This document shows positions 1 through 7,903 of a stretch of 64,000 bases of DNA, in pieces. Below the pieces are notes generated by a model. It ran no database searches and was not told the DNA's origin. It saw nothing but the letters and a program-made list of their open reading frames with translations. The number at the start of each line of letters is the position of its first letter. Positions within the stretch are counted from its first letter, which is position 1. The DNA comes from Proluteimonas flavola (GTDB lineage Bacteria > Pseudomonadota > Gammaproteobacteria > Xanthomonadales > Xanthomonadaceae), in the NCBI RefSeq assembly GCF_021191705.1, contig NZ_JAIWPU010000007.1, positions 1 through 64,000 of the forward strand, given 5' to 3'. A program made the translations under genes and the position numbers.

Positions 1-267
1 GCCCGGGGCCCGGGCGGGCCGCCGCCCCATGGCCCCCCCGTGGTGCCCGCCGGGGGGGGACCGACGGAAGCCGCCCGATCCGGCAATTACGGCGGCCGAC
101 GCTGGAACAGTGCGATTCCGCCCGGCCTACAGGCGCCCGCCTATGATGGCTGGCTTGCGCAGCGGGCGACCCCCCCGGCCGAGCCGCTTCCCTTTCCGGA
201 CATACCGCCCCATGCGCCCGTTCCATCCCTCCCAAGCGGCGCATGCCGCGTCCTCGAGGCGCGCCCG

Positions 268-1518
268 ATGAGACAGCCCCGCATGCCGTCGATCCGCACG
301 TTGGCCCTGTTGCTGGCAGGCCTGGCGATGTTCGGGCCGTTCTCGATCGACACGATCTTTCCCGCGTTCCCGGCGATGGGCGGCGATCTCGATGCCGACC
401 CGGCGGCGATGCAGCAGACCATCGCGGTGTATCTGATCGCCTACGCGTTGATGAGCATCGTGCACGGGCCGCTGTCGGATGCGATCGGCCGGCGCGCGGT
501 GATCCTCGGCGGCCTGGCGATCTTCGTGCTCGCGTCGGTGGGCTGCGCGCTGTCGACCGATCTGACCACGCTGCTGGCGTTCCGCGCGCTGCAGGGCCTG
601 TCGGCGGGCGTGGGCCTGATCGTCGGCCGCGCGGTGATCCGCGACGTGCTGCACGGCGACGATGCGCAGCGCCTGATGAGCCAGGTCATGATGATCTTCA
701 GCATCGCGCCGGCGATCGCGCCGATCATCGGCGGCTGGCTGCTCGGCTGGGGCCGCTGGCCGCTGATCTTCTGGTTCCTGGTCGCGTTCTCGCTGGTGCT
801 GCTGGTCGTGGTCTGGCTGTGGCTGCCGGAAACCCATCCGCGCGAACACCGGATCTCGCTGGCCCCGCGCCGGTTGCTGCGCGACTACGTGTCGATCGTC
901 GCCAACAGCCGCTTCCAGCGCATCGCCGCGGCCGGTGCGTTCAATTTCTCGGCGCTGTTCCTGTACATCGCCTCGACCCCGGTGTTCGTCGTCGACGTGC
1001 TGGGCCTCAACGAGCGCCAGTTCGGCTGGTTCTTCGTGCCGATGATCAGCGGCATGATGCTCGGCTCGTGGGTGTCGGGGCGCGCGGCCGGACGCATCAC
1101 CGGCACGCGCCTGGCGAACATCGGCTTCGCCTGCAGCGGCGTCGCGGTGGCGTTGAACGTCGGCTACAACCTGCTGGTCGACCAGCCCGCGATTCCGTGG
1201 GCGGTGATGCCGGCGATGCTGAACTCGTTCGGTATCGCGCTGACGTTCCCGATCCTCACGCTCGCGATCCTCGACATGTATCCGCGCCAGCGCGGATCGG
1301 CCTCATCGCTGCAGGCCTTCACCGGCCTGGTGCTCAATGCCGCGGTCGCCGGCCTGCTGTCGCCGCTGGTCAGCCACCAGCCGCTGTCGCTTGCCGTGAC
1401 CTCGGCAGCCTTCATGCTAGTCGGCTGGATATTCTGGCGCTGGGAACTCTCGCGCGGCACGCAACCGCCGGCTTGCCCGCGCGATCCCGCGTCGCTGGAG
1501 CCGACGGACCAGATGTGA
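268..1518 (+). CDS. Bcr/CflA-family multidrug efflux MFS transporter
   Basis: Predicted 416-residue inner-membrane drug:proton antiporter of the Bcr/CflA (12-TM DHA1) type, exporting drugs such as bicyclomycin or chloramphenicol in known relatives. The protein is almost entirely hydrophobic helices. Its N-terminus (LLLAGLAMFGPFSIDTIFPAFP, shortened here) carries the D-x-x-x-P arrangement of TM1, and the motif-A-like GPLSDAIGRRAV lies in the loop after TM2. The frame runs open upstream to position 40, but those residues are Pro/Arg/Ala-rich and unlike any transporter. I therefore start at ATG 268 (MRQPRMPS), with ATG 283 as an alternative; this gives the usual ~400-residue family length. The gene is alone on its strand and converges on the downstream regulator. 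The exact substrate cannot be told from sequence. Confidence 0.88.
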   Translation: MRQPRMPSIRTLALLLAGLAMFGPFSIDTIFPAFPAMGGDLDADPAAMQQTIAVYLIAYALMSIVHGPLSDAIGRRAVILGGLAIFVLASVGCALSTDLTTLLAFRALQGLSAGVGLIVGRAVIRDVLHGDDAQRLMSQVMMIFSIAPAIAPIIGGWLLGWGRWPLIFWFLVAFSLVLLVVVWLWLPETHPREHRISLAPRRLLRDYVSIVANSRFQRIAAAGAFNFSALFLYIASTPVFVVDVLGLNERQFGWFFVPMISGMMLGSWVSGRAAGRITGTRLANIGFACSGVAVALNVGYNLLVDQPAIPWAVMPAMLNSFGIALTFPILTLAILDMYPRQRGSASSLQAFTGLVLNAAVAGLLSPLVSHQPLSLAVTSAAFMLVGWIFWRWELSRGTQPPACPRDPASLEPTDQM

Positions 1519-1587
1519 CGTTTCGGGGGCCGTGGGGCGGTCGATGGCCCCGATCGAGTGAGGCGGCCATCCCCACGTATTCGCCGC

Positions 1588-1998
1588 TCAGGCGTCTCCG
1601 CGGTTCGATGCCCCACGCGTAGACAGTTCCTCGATGAGATCGCGGACCAGCTTCTGCCGGGGCAGCGACAGGGTCAGATAGGCATCGAGCATGTCCTGAT
1701 CCCGAGTGGTCAGCCTGTCGAGGCTGGATCCGCGTTTTTCGCGGACGCGTCGCGATGGCTGATTGCCGAAGCGCAACATGTGCGAATCGACATCGAGCCA
1801 GTCCGAGAGCACCTGCAGCTTGTCCTGTTCCGGGATCGAAAGCCCGATCAGCCAGCGCCGGGCGGCCTGGTACGTCACGGGCTTGCCCCAATAGCGCGAA
1901 TTGAATTGGTTCTCGAGCACCGAAGGCCGTGCCTCGTAGCCGGCTGCGCGCATGGCATCGGCAAGCCGGGTGGAGAACTGCTGCTTCTCGTCGTTCAT
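1588..1998 (-). CDS. XRE-like helix-turn-helix transcriptional regulator
   Basis: A 136-residue DNA-binding protein. Residues ~8-75 resemble the HTH of small XRE/CI-like regulators common in xanthomonads and Burkholderia: FSTRLADAMRAAG, then a long NSRYWGKPVTYQAARRW recognition region, then LSIPEQDKLQVLSDWLDVDSHMLRFG. The charged C-terminal half (DQDMLDAYLTLSLPRQKLVRDLIEEL) is helical and may dimerise. The gene is divergent from the lipoprotein gene at 2084, with 85 bp between the two starts; that gap holds AT-rich dyads, so autoregulation and control of the divergent cassette are likely (inference). No catalytic or ligand domain is visible. Convergent with the upstream MFS gene. Confidence 0.75.
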   Translation of the reverse strand: MNDEKQQFSTRLADAMRAAGYEARPSVLENQFNSRYWGKPVTYQAARRWLIGLSIPEQDKLQVLSDWLDVDSHMLRFGNQPSRRVREKRGSSLDRLTTRDQDMLDAYLTLSLPRQKLVRDLIEELSTRGASNRGDA

Positions 1999-2031
1999 TG
2001 CGGAACGCTGAAGCGCCGGCCCACGGCGGTG

Positions 2032-2065
2032 TTGAATTTTGATTCAGTCGAATGTAAATTTTCGA
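2032..2065 (+). promoter_or_regulatory. Divergent-cassette promoter with overlapping operator dyads
   Basis: A sigma70-like promoter reads TTGAAT (2032-2037), a 17-bp spacer, then TAAATT (2055-2060), placing a start near 2067 and a short leader before ATG 2084. Two inverted repeats lie on it: TGAAT-tttg-ATTCA at 2033-2046, over the -35 box, and TCGAA-N8-TTCGA at 2048-2065, over the -10 box. This island is distinctly AT-rich against its surroundings. A repressor binding here, most simply the divergent XRE-like protein, would block transcription; the binding itself is inferred. Confidence 0.5.
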
Positions 2066-2083
2066 TTCACTTCAGGGGGCAAG

Positions 2084-2560
2084 ATGGATCTTCCAGTCCG
2101 GCATGACGTCGAAGCGTTCGCATGTGCGCGAACGGCCTTTCGGGGCGCAACCAGATCGACCATCGTGGCCGCCCTCTGTGCATTCGCCCTGTCGGGCTGT
2201 CTCTCGGGTTCGATCGGCTGCGCCGATGGCGAGACGCTCGACACCCTCGAACGGATCGTCGAAGAGACGATGCAGCAAAGCGGATACGGGCGTGAGCTGG
2301 GCGAACGCGTGACGTTCGAGATCCGCGGCATCAGCACGGTGGGCCGCGACAGGGACACGAACCGGTCGAGCTGCGAGGCGGAACTGGAATTCGTGTCGAG
2401 CGAGGTGGTCGGCGGCAGGCTGTCGCGCGACATCGAGTACGAGGTCTATCCGGTCGTCGACGACGACTACGACTTCATGGTGGAAAGCGCGGGCATCGAC
2501 GAGGCGGTGCTGGCAGCCGCAATGGCTGCGGCCCGCTTCGGCTGGCCGCAGCAGAAGTAA
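2084..2560 (+). CDS. Predicted lipoprotein of unknown function
   Basis: A 158-residue protein. The chosen start ATG 2084 follows a purine-rich ribosome site (AGGGGGCAAG) and lies just downstream of the predicted promoter; the in-frame ATG at 2039 lies inside that promoter. After ~25 mainly polar residues there is a hydrophobic stretch, TIVAALCAFALSGC, ending in a good lipobox (ALSGC), so signal peptidase II processing to an outer- or inner-membrane lipoprotein is likely. The N-region is unusually long for a signal peptide. The mature part is small, acidic and contains further cysteines (SIGCADGE, RSSCEAE). I do not recognise a family. First gene of a rightward cassette with 2629-4643. Confidence 0.6.
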   Translation: MDLPVRHDVEAFACARTAFRGATRSTIVAALCAFALSGCLSGSIGCADGETLDTLERIVEETMQQSGYGRELGERVTFEIRGISTVGRDRDTNRSSCEAELEFVSSEVVGGRLSRDIEYEVYPVVDDDYDFMVESAGIDEAVLAAAMAAARFGWPQQK

Positions 2561-2628
2561 CGAATCAGATGTCCCGATGTGCGACCGGCGCATCCGGACC
2601 AGACACTCGAACGCAGGGGAAATCGAAG

Positions 2629-3120
2629 ATGACGATCACGGATCTGAAAGACGAAACCGACACCAGGACCCTCAACCTGGCGTTGCTGACCTTCCCGACG
2701 GCAGGTGCCTATCCGTTGATGTGGTTGTGGCGCAACTGGCGTCCGTTCGACAGGATCACAGGGCACAGGACGGCCAGCGATCTCTGGGTGATCTGGATCG
2801 CGATCTGCCTTGGCATGAGCGCAACCCTCTGGGGCGACGGCAGCGCGCAGATACAGGTTTTCCTCGGGGGCGCTCTGGTCCTGGCCGGGAACGTCCTGTA
2901 CATCATCTGGGCATTCCGGGCGAAGGCCGCGCTCCAGGACTACGCCGCGCGCGAGCATGGACTGGATCTGAGGCTGAACGCGTTCTACGCGTTTCTCTTC
3001 AACGTCTACTACATCAACTACTGCATCAACGATCTTCCGAATGCGCTGCAGCGTCAGGAGATGCTGTCGAAATATCGCGGTCAACCTCCCGTGGCACCTT
3101 CTGCACCGGTGAACGAGTGA
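2629..3120 (+). CDS. DUF4234-like small integral membrane protein
   Basis: A 163-residue predicted inner-membrane protein. ATG 2629 is preceded by AGGGGAAAT and is preferred over the in-frame ATG at 2569. Around residue 20, TFPTAGAYPLMWLWRNWRPF followed by a basic ITGHRT segment matches the look of DUF4234 proteins (an aromatic/Gly-rich TM helix and then a short basic loop). Further hydrophobic segments follow near residues 45-62, 70-90 and 118-135. No catalytic residues are evident. It lies 68 bp after the lipoprotein and is probably co-transcribed. The family match is by eye and moderate. Confidence 0.6.
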   Translation: MTITDLKDETDTRTLNLALLTFPTAGAYPLMWLWRNWRPFDRITGHRTASDLWVIWIAICLGMSATLWGDGSAQIQVFLGGALVLAGNVLYIIWAFRAKAALQDYAAREHGLDLRLNAFYAFLFNVYYINYCINDLPNALQRQEMLSKYRGQPPVAPSAPVNE

Positions 3121-3148
3121 GGCGGGCGGGCCCGGCCGGGCGCAGCGG

Positions 3149-3454
3149 ATGAGCGATCCCCGGACTGTTCAAGGCAATGGCGGCATCGAATGGGAATCGC
3201 TGGTGCCGGCGGGCATCGCCGTCGTGCTGCTGTACGTCTGCGGATGGTCCGTCGCCTGGGCCGAAACGCTGCGCACGTCGAAGGCGCTGCTGATCGGAAA
3301 ACAGGGGCTGATGGTCCGGTTCAACGATGCCTACTACGGGCTGGAACTCACGCAGCGCTTCTTCGATTCTCCGGCCCTGTCCTGGCTCGCATTTTCAGCG
3401 GCGTTCGCGTTGATCGGAGTGCCGGTGTTCCTGTTCGGCGATTCAGATGATTGA
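3149..3454 (+). CDS. Small two-TM membrane protein, unknown function
   Basis: A 101-residue protein with two clear hydrophobic helices: VPAGIAVVLLYVCGWSVAW near residues 19-38, and SWLAFSAAFALIGVPVFLF near residues 78-97. A ~40-residue polar loop between them would probably sit in the periplasm or cytosol as a small soluble knob. It follows the DUF4234-like gene by 28 bp. Unknown family; its position suggests it belongs to the same regulated cassette. Confidence 0.5.
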   Translation: MSDPRTVQGNGGIEWESLVPAGIAVVLLYVCGWSVAWAETLRTSKALLIGKQGLMVRFNDAYYGLELTQRFFDSPALSWLAFSAAFALIGVPVFLFGDSDD

Positions 3455-3678
3455 AGCAAAGCCGTCCGATCGAAGCGGGTCGGCGGTTTGAATGGAGTTG
3501 CTCGGAGATCGTGCAATCCCTCGCCGAAGGAAACCGTCTGACGATGCGGAAGAGCGACGGCGAGCCGCAGACGTTCTTCAACGGCGAAATCAACTTACAG
3601 CGGAGCGGAATGATATGCCGGGATATGACGGCATGTGTCCGCGAGGCAATCCACACATGGCGAGCAGGGCCAAGGTAT

Positions 3679-4323
3679 ATGAGCAGGAAGAGCATGGGCA
3701 GGAAGGTCGTTCCTGGCAACGAGGAAGCACAGACGTCCGAAATCGCCGAGGCGATCTTCGGCCTGTTGGGGCAGATTCCCGACAGCACGCTGGTGCCGGT
3801 CGGCAATCCCGAGGAAGAAGCCAGGCGGTTGGCCAATGCGGCATCCACGCGTGCCTCGCTGACGGCCGGTGCATTGGCGCTTCCACCCGGGCCGATCGGA
3901 TGGCTCACGCTGATTCCCGAGTTGATCGCGGTCTGGAGGATCCAGGCGCAACTGGTGGCCGATGTCGCATCGCTCTACGGCAAGACGTCGACCCTGACCC
4001 AGGAACAGATGATCTATTGCCTGTTCCGGCATGCGGCAGCGCAGGCCATGCGCGATATCGTCGTGCGCGTCGGCGGACGCGTGCTCGTCAAGCGCTCCTC
4101 GCTCCGGGTGCTCAAGCGGGTCCTTGCGCGGGTCGGCGTCAAGGTCGCACAGCGCACCATCGGCAAAGGCGTGGCGCGATGGCTGCCGGCAGTGGGGGCG
4201 CTCGGCGTGGGTGCCTACGCCTACTACGACACCGCCCAGGTCGCGAAGACCGCCATCGAGTTCTTCAGCCAGGACATCCTGGTCGAAAGCGACGTCGTGG
4301 GATCGCATGGCTCACCGGCATGA
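3679..4323 (+). CDS. EcsC-like alpha-helical membrane-associated protein
   Basis: A 214-residue protein from ATG 3679, which follows AGGGCCAAGG. The frame is open from 3451, but the extra N-terminal ~76 residues look non-native, and an ATG at 3694 is also possible. The centre has LTAGALALPPGPIGWLTLIPELIAVWRIQAQLVADVASLYGK (shown in parts: a Gly/Pro-rich hydrophobic hairpin and then an IQ..L...V...YGK helix), which is the hallmark arrangement of EcsC-family proteins. The C-terminus has basic helices (VGGRVLVKRSSLRVLKRVLARVG) and another hydrophobic segment near ARWLPAVGALGVGAYAYY. Function of this family is poorly known. The assignment is by pattern and moderate. Last but one gene of the cassette. 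Confidence 0.55.
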   Translation: MSRKSMGRKVVPGNEEAQTSEIAEAIFGLLGQIPDSTLVPVGNPEEEARRLANAASTRASLTAGALALPPGPIGWLTLIPELIAVWRIQAQLVADVASLYGKTSTLTQEQMIYCLFRHAAAQAMRDIVVRVGGRVLVKRSSLRVLKRVLARVGVKVAQRTIGKGVARWLPAVGALGVGAYAYYDTAQVAKTAIEFFSQDILVESDVVGSHGSPA

Positions 4324-4442
4324 CCAGGATGGCCTCGCGCTGACCTGCCGGGCTGCGCCCGGCACCTGGGATATCGCCGCACATTCCGGTGGAATCATTC
4401 CGTTGGCTTGAAACAGTTTCTTGATCTGGAACCGGAGCTGTT

Positions 4443-4643
4443 ATGAGGAATCTGATCTTCTGGGGATTCATGGTTTCCTGCTGCTTTTCAACGGTTGGCT
4501 GTAATGACCGGGGTGGTTTGACGCCGTCCCACGCCATCAACCTCGCCGGGTGTCCGGTCCCAAAGGGAATCACCTGGCAGGAAGCGGAGCAGATCACCTG
4601 TGATGCGCCCGGTTCGTCGGTCGACGCCCCACGGGAACTTTGA
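4443..4643 (+). CDS. Small exported or lipoprotein-like peptide, unknown
   Basis: A 66-residue protein. MRNLIFWGFMVSCCFSTVGC looks like a secretion signal with a weak lipobox (STVGC), followed by a ~45-residue mature part containing paired cysteines (NLAGCPVPKG and ITCDAPG) that could form a disulfide. A ribosome site GGAGCTGTT precedes the ATG. It lies 119 bp after the EcsC-like gene and could be the end of that cassette or an independent unit. Coding status is moderate because it is short; the signal-peptide pattern supports it. Confidence 0.45.
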   Translation: MRNLIFWGFMVSCCFSTVGCNDRGGLTPSHAINLAGCPVPKGITWQEAEQITCDAPGSSVDAPREL

Positions 4644-4710
4644 GCCCCGGCGACGAACCGAGCCGTTCGGTCGGCGGGCGCGCTCCATCCATGCGGCGGG
4701 AATGTTTCGC

Positions 4711-4889
4711 TACGTGACGCGACACTAGTGTCGCGTCACGCATCAGATGTCGCAGACTGCGCGCCGCAATCGGCGTCCAGCGCAAGGCGCCTGGCGCAGC
4801 CAATACCGACCGTCTTGGCAAGCCAGGCAACGCGGCGATGCGCGCCGAGGGCAAGTGCAGACCGGCATCTGATACGTGACGCGACACTA
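4711..4889. repeat. MITE-like element with 24-bp terminal inverted repeats
   Basis: Positions 4726-4749 and 4866-4889 are inverted copies of a 24-bp sequence that begins TAGTGTCGCGTCACG, with one mismatch, enclosing a 164-bp unit with no reading frame. Just left of it, 4711-4727 repeats the right-hand end directly (17 of 17 bases identical to 4873-4889), which also makes a perfect 28-bp palindrome at 4713-4740. The structure looks like a non-autonomous element plus the end of a second, truncated copy. No transposase is nearby. It fills most of the otherwise empty 4644-4995 gap. Confidence 0.6.
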
Positions 4890-4941
4890 TAGGAAAGCCC
4901 CTGCCGGGGGCTGTTCCCACGGGCAATCGCAGGTGCAGCGG

Positions 4942-4974
4942 AAAAAAGAGAAGGGCCGGCAATGCCGGCCCTTC
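4942..4974 (-). terminator. Rho-independent terminator of the M2 peptidase gene
   Basis: An 11-bp perfect stem (4950-4960 with 4964-4974, sequence GAAGGGCCGGC) around a 3-base loop. On the minus strand it is followed by TCTTTTTTC. It lies 22 bp past the stop codon of the leftward peptidase gene. A textbook intrinsic terminator. Confidence 0.85.
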
Positions 4975-4995
4975 TGCATCAGCGGATGACGGGTT

Positions 4996-6984
4996 TCAGC
5001 CCTGCGCGGGCGGGGCGGGTGCGGGCGACTGCGCGGCGGCAGGCGCGGTCCAGCCGCAGGTCCTGCCTTCGTTCTGCTGGGTCAGCCAGTCCTGCAGTGG
5101 GGCGAAATACTCGAGCACCGGGGCGGCGTCCATCCGTTCGCCGCCGGTCAGTTCCTTCAGCGTCTGCTGCCACGGCTGGCTGTTGCCCTTTTCGAGCATC
5201 GCCCAGAACTTCTCGCCGGCCGCCTTGTTGCCGTAGAAGCTGCATGCGTTCAACGGGCCGGTGTGGCCGGACGCATCGCACAGCGCCTTGTAGAACTGGA
5301 ACTGCAGCACGTGCGACAGGAAGTAGCGCGTGTACGGCGTGTTGCCCGGTACGTGGTACTTGGCGCCGGCGTCGAAAAATTCCTCGCCGCGCGGCGTGGC
5401 CGGGGCGATGCCCTGGTACTGCGCCTTCAACGACCACCACGCGCTGTTGTAGTTCTCCGGCGTGATCGAGCCGTCGAACACGCCCCAGCGCCAGCGGTCG
5501 ATCATCAGGCCGAACGGCAGGAACGACACCTTCGCCAGCGCCATGCGCATCTGCGAGTTGACCAGCGATTCCTGCGACTGCTGCTGTTCGCCGACCAGAC
5601 CGATCGACTGCAGGTACTGCGGCGTCATCGACAGCACGATGGTGTCGCCGATCGCCTCGTGGAAGCCATCGTGCGCGCCGTTCTGGAACAGCGGCGGGCG
5701 GCCGTTGTAGGCGAGGTAGTAATAGACGTGGCCGAGCTCGTGGTAGATCGTCGTGAAGTCTTCCTCGTTCGGCTTGGTGCACATCTTGGTGCGCACGTCG
5801 CCGGCCATGTTCATGTCCCAGGCACTGGCGTGGCACACGACATCACGGTCGCGCGGCTTGATGAACTGGGTGTTGGTCCAGAAGCTTTCGGGCAGCGCAG
5901 GCATGCCGAGCGAGACGTAGAAATCCTGCGCGCGCTCGTTCATGCGCTTGGCGTTGTCGAGCTGCGCGGCGTGGGCGATGTCGGCGCGGCGATCGGAATC
6001 GATCAGCGCGTTCTCCTTGACCATGCGTTCGTTGAGTTGCGCCTGGTAGGTCTTCTCCAGCGCGCCGGTGATGTCGAGGTCGCCGGCGTTCGGATAGGGC
6101 TGCAGGACATCCCACAGGTTGCCCCAGTCCTGCTGCCACATGTTGCCCATCAGATGCGCCGGCAGCAGACCGCCGTCGACGGTGCCGCGGCCCGGATAAC
6201 GGGCTTCGAGGCGCGTGCGCGTGTAGCAGTGCAACTGCTCGTACAGCGGCTTGACCTGGTTCCACAGGCGGTCGGTCTCGGCGGCGAGCTCGGCCGGCGG
6301 CATGTCGTAGCCCGAGCGCCAGGCCTCGCCAGCGTCGGCGAAACCGAGGTCGCGCGCACCCTCGTTGACCAGTTCGACGAAGCGCGTGTAGTCGGGGCGC
6401 ATCGGCTGGGCGATCGTGTGCCAGCCCTGCCAGGCGTCGAGCTGCGCGTCGTAGTCGCGGCTGCTGCGCAGCACGTCTTCGAGCTGGCCCAGCTGGCGAC
6501 AGCTGCGCGCTTCGCCTTCGCCGGTGCAGTACTGGCCGGCGCCGTAGGTGCCTTCCATCTTCGACGCGAGCCGGGTCAGTTCGGCGAGGTGTTCGGGATT
6601 GCGCGGCGGCGGCATCGACGCGCCGAGCTTGAGCAGGTTGATCGCGCGCGCGGTCTCGGCCGACATCTGCTGGCCTTCGAACTTGCGCGCCTGCTCGATC
6701 CAGCTGTTGAGCTGGGCGAGATAGCGCTCGTTGTACTTGGCGGCCAGCAACTGGCTGTCGTCGTTGATGTAGGTCGCCGACAGCCACTGCGAGGCGGTCA
6801 GCTCCGGCATCAGGGTCCGCAGTTCTTCGTTGACGCGGGCGATGAACTGGTCGGCGGTTTCGCCGGCTGGCGCTGCGGCAGTGCCTGCAGGCGTCGCGGC
6901 ATCGGGGGATTCGGAGCGGTTGCAGCCGGCGAGCGTCAGGCTCGCGGCCACGGCGAGGGCGAGCAGGGCGTGGCGTTGTTTCAC
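4996..6984 (-). CDS. M2-family metallopeptidase (ACE-like dipeptidyl carboxypeptidase), lipoprotein
   Basis: A 662-residue exported zinc peptidase related to angiotensin-converting enzyme, which removes C-terminal dipeptides; the xanthomonad homologue XcACE is a known member. Zinc site: H415-E-L-G-H419 with E443 in GFHEAIGD, exactly the M2 spacing of 24 residues after the second His. The N-terminus (ALAVAASLTLAGC) has a lipobox with Cys20, so a periplasm-facing lipoprotein is expected. It has one catalytic domain, unlike two-domain mammalian somatic ACE. An Ala/Pro-rich tail ends the protein. Single-gene unit with its own terminator. Physiological substrate unknown; oligopeptide scavenging is the likely role. 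Confidence 0.93.
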   Translation of the reverse strand: MKQRHALLALAVAASLTLAGCNRSESPDAATPAGTAAAPAGETADQFIARVNEELRTLMPELTASQWLSATYINDDSQLLAAKYNERYLAQLNSWIEQARKFEGQQMSAETARAINLLKLGASMPPPRNPEHLAELTRLASKMEGTYGAGQYCTGEGEARSCRQLGQLEDVLRSSRDYDAQLDAWQGWHTIAQPMRPDYTRFVELVNEGARDLGFADAGEAWRSGYDMPPAELAAETDRLWNQVKPLYEQLHCYTRTRLEARYPGRGTVDGGLLPAHLMGNMWQQDWGNLWDVLQPYPNAGDLDITGALEKTYQAQLNERMVKENALIDSDRRADIAHAAQLDNAKRMNERAQDFYVSLGMPALPESFWTNTQFIKPRDRDVVCHASAWDMNMAGDVRTKMCTKPNEEDFTTIYHELGHVYYYLAYNGRPPLFQNGAHDGFHEAIGDTIVLSMTPQYLQSIGLVGEQQQSQESLVNSQMRMALAKVSFLPFGLMIDRWRWGVFDGSITPENYNSAWWSLKAQYQGIAPATPRGEEFFDAGAKYHVPGNTPYTRYFLSHVLQFQFYKALCDASGHTGPLNACSFYGNKAAGEKFWAMLEKGNSQPWQQTLKELTGGERMDAAPVLEYFAPLQDWLTQQNEGRTCGWTAPAAAQSPAPAPPAQG

Positions 6985-7103
6985 GGACAGCTTCCGGTCA
7001 GCTAGGGAACGGGGAGGCTAGTGCGCCGTCCACGGGGCTGCAAGTGTCGTTGTGCCGATGCGACTGCGCGCGCTTGCGCATGCGAGTTCTCCGCCTCGCG
7101 CGT

Positions 7104-7628
7104 CTACAGCGCAGCAGCGTCCAGCCGATCCATAGCCGGCAACAGATCGCGCGCGATCAGCCAACTGCGCGCGTCTTCGGCATCGTGCTCGAACCACGCA
7201 CGCGCCGAGCCCAGGCGGAAGGTGTAGCCCCAGGTGTCCATGTCCGCCATCAGGCGCGCACGGCCGACGCCGGGCAACGCATCGGCGAGCACGATCTGCA
7301 GATAGCAGGTCGCGTCTTCTTCCTCGACCGAATCGGTCGCATCGGTGTGCACCGCGGCGCGGCGCTCGGGCGGCAGCACAATCAGATGGCCGGCTTCGTG
7401 CAGCAGCGAATGCACCGGCGTGTCGTCACGCGCGTGTACGTCCACGCCGATGATGCCGGCCTCGGGCGCGCCCCAGTAGCTGCCCGGAATCGGCGCGCCG
7501 TCGGGTACGCGATGCAGGCGCAGTCCGTAGCGGGCGAGCAGGGCGGCGGGCGCGTCGAAGCCGATGTCGGCCAGACACAGCACGCGTCCGGCCGCGTCGG
7601 CCGTCCCGATGTCGCGTTGCGCATCCAC
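7104..7628 (-). CDS. HExxH-motif putative zinc metalloprotein downstream of minE
   Basis: A 174-residue cytoplasmic-looking protein with no signal peptide or TM helix. It carries H77-E-A-G-H81 in VHSLLHEAGHLIVLP, followed by an acidic run E102-E-E-D 21-23 residues later. That spacing suits a gluzincin-type third ligand, so a small zinc protease fold is plausible but unproven. The gene begins 9 bp after the minE stop on the same strand, so it should be transcribed with minC-minD-minE. Homologues in xanthomonads are, to my knowledge, only described as hypothetical. A direct role in division is an inference from context. Confidence 0.7.
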   Translation of the reverse strand: MDAQRDIGTADAAGRVLCLADIGFDAPAALLARYGLRLHRVPDGAPIPGSYWGAPEAGIIGVDVHARDDTPVHSLLHEAGHLIVLPPERRAAVHTDATDSVEEEDATCYLQIVLADALPGVGRARLMADMDTWGYTFRLGSARAWFEHDAEDARSWLIARDLLPAMDRLDAAAL

Positions 7629-7637
7629 GCGTGCGGC

Positions 7638-7901
7638 TCAGGCGGTGGCCTGGCGCTCTTCGGGCAGGGCGACCGAGATGTCGAGCACGTCGTGGTCGCC
7701 GTCCTTGACCAGATCCACCTTGACCGCTTCGACGTCGATGCTGACGTACTTGCGGATCACTTCGAGCAGCTCGCGCTGCAGCAGCGGGAGATAGTCGGGG
7801 GCGCCGCGATTGGTCCGCTCCTGCGCGACGATGATGCGCAGCCGGTCCTTCGCGATCGAGGCGGTGTTCTTCTTCGGCTTGAGGAAATCGAACATACCCA
7901 T
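7638..7901 (-). CDS. minE: Cell division topological specificity factor MinE
   Basis: An 87-residue MinE. The N-terminal amphipathic membrane-targeting segment ([11 protein letters not shown]) is followed by the anti-MinCD helix ([16 protein letters not shown]) and the dimerising beta-rich domain ([18 protein letters not shown]). MinE stimulates the MinD ATPase and drives pole-to-pole oscillation so that the septum forms at mid-cell. It starts 2 bp after the minD stop, in the usual C-D-E order. Confidence 0.97.
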   Translation of the reverse strand: MGMFDFLKPKKNTASIAKDRLRIIVAQERTNRGAPDYLPLLQRELLEVIRKYVSIDVEAVKVDLVKDGDHDVLDISVALPEERQATA

Positions 7902-7903
7902 GA

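Noticed and set aside
1..267. A possible longer MFS protein or another gene at the left edge
   Set aside because: The very GC-rich upstream frames give Pro/Arg/Ala-rich text without a signal, domain or ribosome site; I see no supportable gene there.
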